From contig DJOI01000041.1 in the NCBI GenBank assembly GCA_002439605.1, positions 8,507 to 35,019 on the forward strand: a stretch of DNA of 26,513 nt. Reading direction: 5' to 3'. The position numbers were made by a program, and so were the translations under genes. Shown here one piece after another: positions 24,715-26,513 of the stretch. Position 1 is the first letter of the stretch. Each line of letters starts with the position of its first letter. Under the pieces are notes generated by a model, which saw only the letters and a program-made list of their open reading frames with translations, was not told where the DNA came from and searched no databases. The DNA is from Candidatus Segatella mututuai (GTDB taxonomy: Bacteria > Bacteroidota > Bacteroidia > Bacteroidales > Bacteroidaceae).

Positions 24715-24889
24715 GTTAAATGTTAAGTGTTAAATGTTAAGTGTTAAATGTTAAGTGTTAAGTGTTAAGTGTTAAATGTTAAGTTGTTAAGTTGTTCAAG
24801 ATTGATGTTTAAGCATTGTGGAGTTGCTAAATCAGGGCAAACCATGATGGCGTATGCCCTAATTTAACATTTAACATTCAACACTTAAC
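24715..24889. repeat. Heptad tandem array (GTTAAAT/GTTAAGT) with inverted partner arm
   Basis: Ten contiguous 7-bp units GTTAART occupy 24715-24784 and two looser ones follow. The inverted arm ATTTAAC, ATTTAAC, ATTCAAC, ACTTAAC lies at 24862-24889. Between the arms a small hairpin, AGGGCA (24834-24839)/TGCCCT (24855-24860), sits near the centre. The stop codon of the DUF3987 gene (24885-24887) is inside the right arm. The left arm ends 18 bp before the DUF5675 start, so the array fills the whole intercistronic space. Same architecture as 1-152 with a different unit. Confidence 0.9.
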
Positions 24890-26513
24890 ATTGTTCCGCT
24901 TTTCGGCGGAACCTAATCTTGCGGAAAATCGGACTGTCAGTGTCAGCGTCAGAACTCCTGCCGCTCACGTTTGGGGCGGCACCTTCCACCTTCACCACAT
25001 ACCCACGATGCACCCACTGGCTGATGGCATCCTTGATGCGCTTGCGGTCGTCGTTGTCGAAACCTTGCGCACGGCGCACCTTGATGTAGTCTTCCTCGGT
25101 GAATTCGTCGGGCAGGAGGGTCAAGAGGTTCTTCGGACCGTTGATGCGAGAAGGCTTGTCCTGCTCGCCGTCGGCATCGTAGATCATCTGTCCGAAGAGC
25201 TTCAGCTTGCACCACAGGTCGTAACGCTCGCTCCAGCGCACGAAGTCCTCTATCGACTTCTCCCACTTCATGCCGTTGGCCACGTACAGCACGCACGCCT
25301 TGAGGTAGGCGATGACGTTGGCACGGAAACTCAAATTCTCAAAGACATAGTTCTGCGAGAGCCTTGCGAACTCGGCGTTCTCCTCCACCAGCTTCTTGGC
25401 CAACAGGAGAGCCTGCGGGCAGTCCACCAGTCCACGAGCCTTCACCAGGTTGTCGATGTAGGGGCGCAGCTCCTCGTCGAAGGCGGCGTCGTAGGTGCCG
25501 TAGATGGGCATCGCCGAACCGCACGGACGGCGCTCGATGGTGGCGAAGGAGATGCGCGAGACGGGGCCGTCGGTCACCACCCGTCGGAAGTAGTCGCGGC
25601 ACTTCTTCGGGGTGCAACAAGCGTTCCAGTTGAAGCGAACCTTCACCGTCTCCGTCACGCTCTGCACGCCCACACGGTCCTGTCCGTAGCTTCCGAGGTC
25701 GAAGGCCAGCTCCATGATGCGGAAGTGCTGGTTGGTCTTGCCCTTGAGGGCGTCGAAGAGGTTGAGCTCGTTCACCTTGGCGTAGAGGAAGTGGTTCTCC
25801 GCCTCCTTCATTCGCAGTACGAAGGCAGGGTTGGTCATGTCGATGTTCACCTCCTGTATCACCAAGCCCTCGGGGCGGTCGCGCTTGTCCTTGTTGGCGC
25901 CCTTGCTGTTGCACTCGTCCTTCCAGGCACGCTCTCGCTGGCGTTGCTCGGCATCGCGCAGACGGATGTCCGCCATGATGCGGTTGATGGGCTGGGAGAT
26001 GCACTCCTTGCCGCTTCCCGTAGGGGCGCAGAGGATGTTCATGAGCGTGGCCTCGTGCTCCACGTTGTCGATGTAGCGGAAGCGGGTGTCCGAGAGGTGC
26101 GCCCCCAGAGGCGGGAACACCGCCTGTGCCACGGCTGGCTGATAGATGTCGGGGGTCTTGGAGATGAGGAGCTTGATGAGGTTGGGGAGCTTCCGGGGCA
26201 TCTCATGGATGCGATAGAAATAGGATTCGGGATTATTGATGTCGCCGAAGTCGTCGGCGTCGTAGTCGGCGGCCCTGCCTCGGGCTTGCTCGTCCTGGCA
26301 GAGCTGGATGGCCTTGCGCACGATGCTCGGCATGCGGTGGGCTTGCTTGCGGTTGCATGCGCTGTCCACCGTGGCGAAGGCTCTTGATTTTTCCTCCCCG
26401 AAGGTGGGGAGTACCGCCTTGATCCAGTCGCGGTTGTCGTCGCACAGGTATCGCAAGTAGCACGACAGCGTGAAGATGAAGCTGTTGCGCGAGCCGTGCT
26501 GGGGCTCGCCTCC
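24885..26513 (-). CDS. DUF3987 domain protein (primase/helicase-like), 5' end outside the window
   Basis: The reading frame is open from the window edge (GGEPQHGSRNSF, FTLSCYLRYLCDD) to the stop at 24885; 542 residues are visible. The family normally carries a VirE/BT4734-type N-terminal part upstream, which is not in view. An ATP-binding loop APTGSGKE is encoded near 26001-26028; the residue after the Lys is Glu rather than the usual Ser/Thr. Other family segments are DMTNPAFVLRMKEAENHFLY and ELAFDLGSYGQDRVGVQSVT. The gene looks clearly richer in G+C than the PUL genes, suggesting a different origin. In many Bacteroidetes such genes sit with DUF4248, HU-like and amidase/DUF5675 genes; here only DUF5675 follows. 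Function unknown. Confidence 0.85.
   Translation of the reverse strand, partial: GGEPQHGSRNSFIFTLSCYLRYLCDDNRDWIKAVLPTFGEEKSRAFATVDSACNRKQAHRMPSIVRKAIQLCQDEQARGRAADYDADDFGDINNPESYFYRIHEMPRKLPNLIKLLISKTPDIYQPAVAQAVFPPLGAHLSDTRFRYIDNVEHEATLMNILCAPTGSGKECISQPINRIMADIRLRDAEQRQRERAWKDECNSKGANKDKRDRPEGLVIQEVNIDMTNPAFVLRMKEAENHFLYAKVNELNLFDALKGKTNQHFRIMELAFDLGSYGQDRVGVQSVTETVKVRFNWNACCTPKKCRDYFRRVVTDGPVSRISFATIERRPCGSAMPIYGTYDAAFDEELRPYIDNLVKARGLVDCPQALLLAKKLVEENAEFARLSQNYVFENLSFRANVIAYLKACVLYVANGMKWEKSIEDFVRWSERYDLWCKLKLFGQMIYDADGEQDKPSRINGPKNLLTLLPDEFTEEDYIKVRRAQGFDNDDRKRIKDAISQWVHRGYVVKVEGAAPNVSGRSSDADTDSPIFRKIRFRRKAEQC
24916..24952. repeat. Direct repeat copy 2, inside the DUF3987 3' end
   Basis: Perfect 31-base match (24922-24952) to 24104-24134. 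On the minus strand it encodes ADTDSPIFR near the DUF3987 C-terminus, about 11 codons before the stop. As this copy is coding and copy 1 is not, copy 2 is probably the original. Confidence 0.9.

Noticed and set aside
24715..24889. CRISPR array
   Set aside because: Repeats are contiguous 7-bp units without spacers, and no cas gene is nearby.
24891..26387. Long open frame (498 codons) on the plus strand opposite the DUF3987 gene
   Set aside because: Shadow of a GC-rich gene; its Val/Leu/Glu/His-rich translation is typical of antisense frames and the other strand matches DUF3987.
26454..26456. TTG at 26454-26456 as a start for the DUF3987 gene
   Set aside because: The frame is open to the window edge and the upstream residues (GSRNSFIFTLSCYL) continue the family similarity, so the gene is cut by the window.

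Overview
The window comes from a Bacteroidales genome, most likely a gut Prevotella/Segatella (copri-like) species. Four things point there: two tandem SusC/SusD pairs, a one-protein hybrid two-component sensor of the Bacteroidetes type, promoters of the TTTG-N19-TAnnTTTG class, and the Bacteroidetes-specific families at the right end (DUF3987, DUF5675, AAA-ATPase_like/PDDEXK_9). No rRNA, tRNA or CRISPR was seen. The genus is an inference from gene style; no search was run.

Layout. 1-3064 (minus): rhaB then rhaA, the first two steps of L-rhamnose catabolism. 3437-4877 (plus): remains of a rhamnogalacturonan lyase (PL11) run into the tail of a rhamnogalacturonan acetylesterase (CE12/SGNH). 5051-15052 (plus): intact susC-susD-susC-susD. 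15112-16643 (plus): a frameshifted lipoprotein gene run into remains of a second PL11 lyase. 16826-18574 (plus): intact AAA-ATPase/PD-(D/E)XK gene with its own promoter. 18620-22948 (minus): intact 1442-residue hybrid two-component regulator. 23100-23960 (plus): probable insertion-sequence end, a CE12 fragment and a GH2 fragment. 23961-24010: a second copy of the rhaB 5' end. 24131-26513 (minus): a DUF5675 gene and a DUF3987 gene that runs off the window, a common Bacteroidetes accessory cassette.

Together this is a polysaccharide utilisation locus for rhamnogalacturonan I pectin. The regulator senses oligosaccharide in the periplasm, the SusCD pairs bind and import it, lyases, esterases and GH2 enzymes cut it, and RhaA/RhaB metabolise the released rhamnose. 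The unusual point is that every recognisable degradative enzyme in the window is broken (frameshifts, internal deletions, gene-to-gene fusions), while sensing, uptake and rhamnose catabolism genes are full length. The locus may therefore have decayed from degrader to scavenger. Intact enzymes could exist elsewhere in the genome, and the joins could partly be assembly errors.

A second theme is non-coding. Several genes end in a TAA stop that runs straight into 7-bp tandem repeats (GAAGAAC/GAAGAGT or GTTAARY). At two sites the repeats face an inverted set across a small palindromic core, and one tract sits exactly at a gene-fragment junction. This recurring stop-anchored element is the least explained structure in the window.
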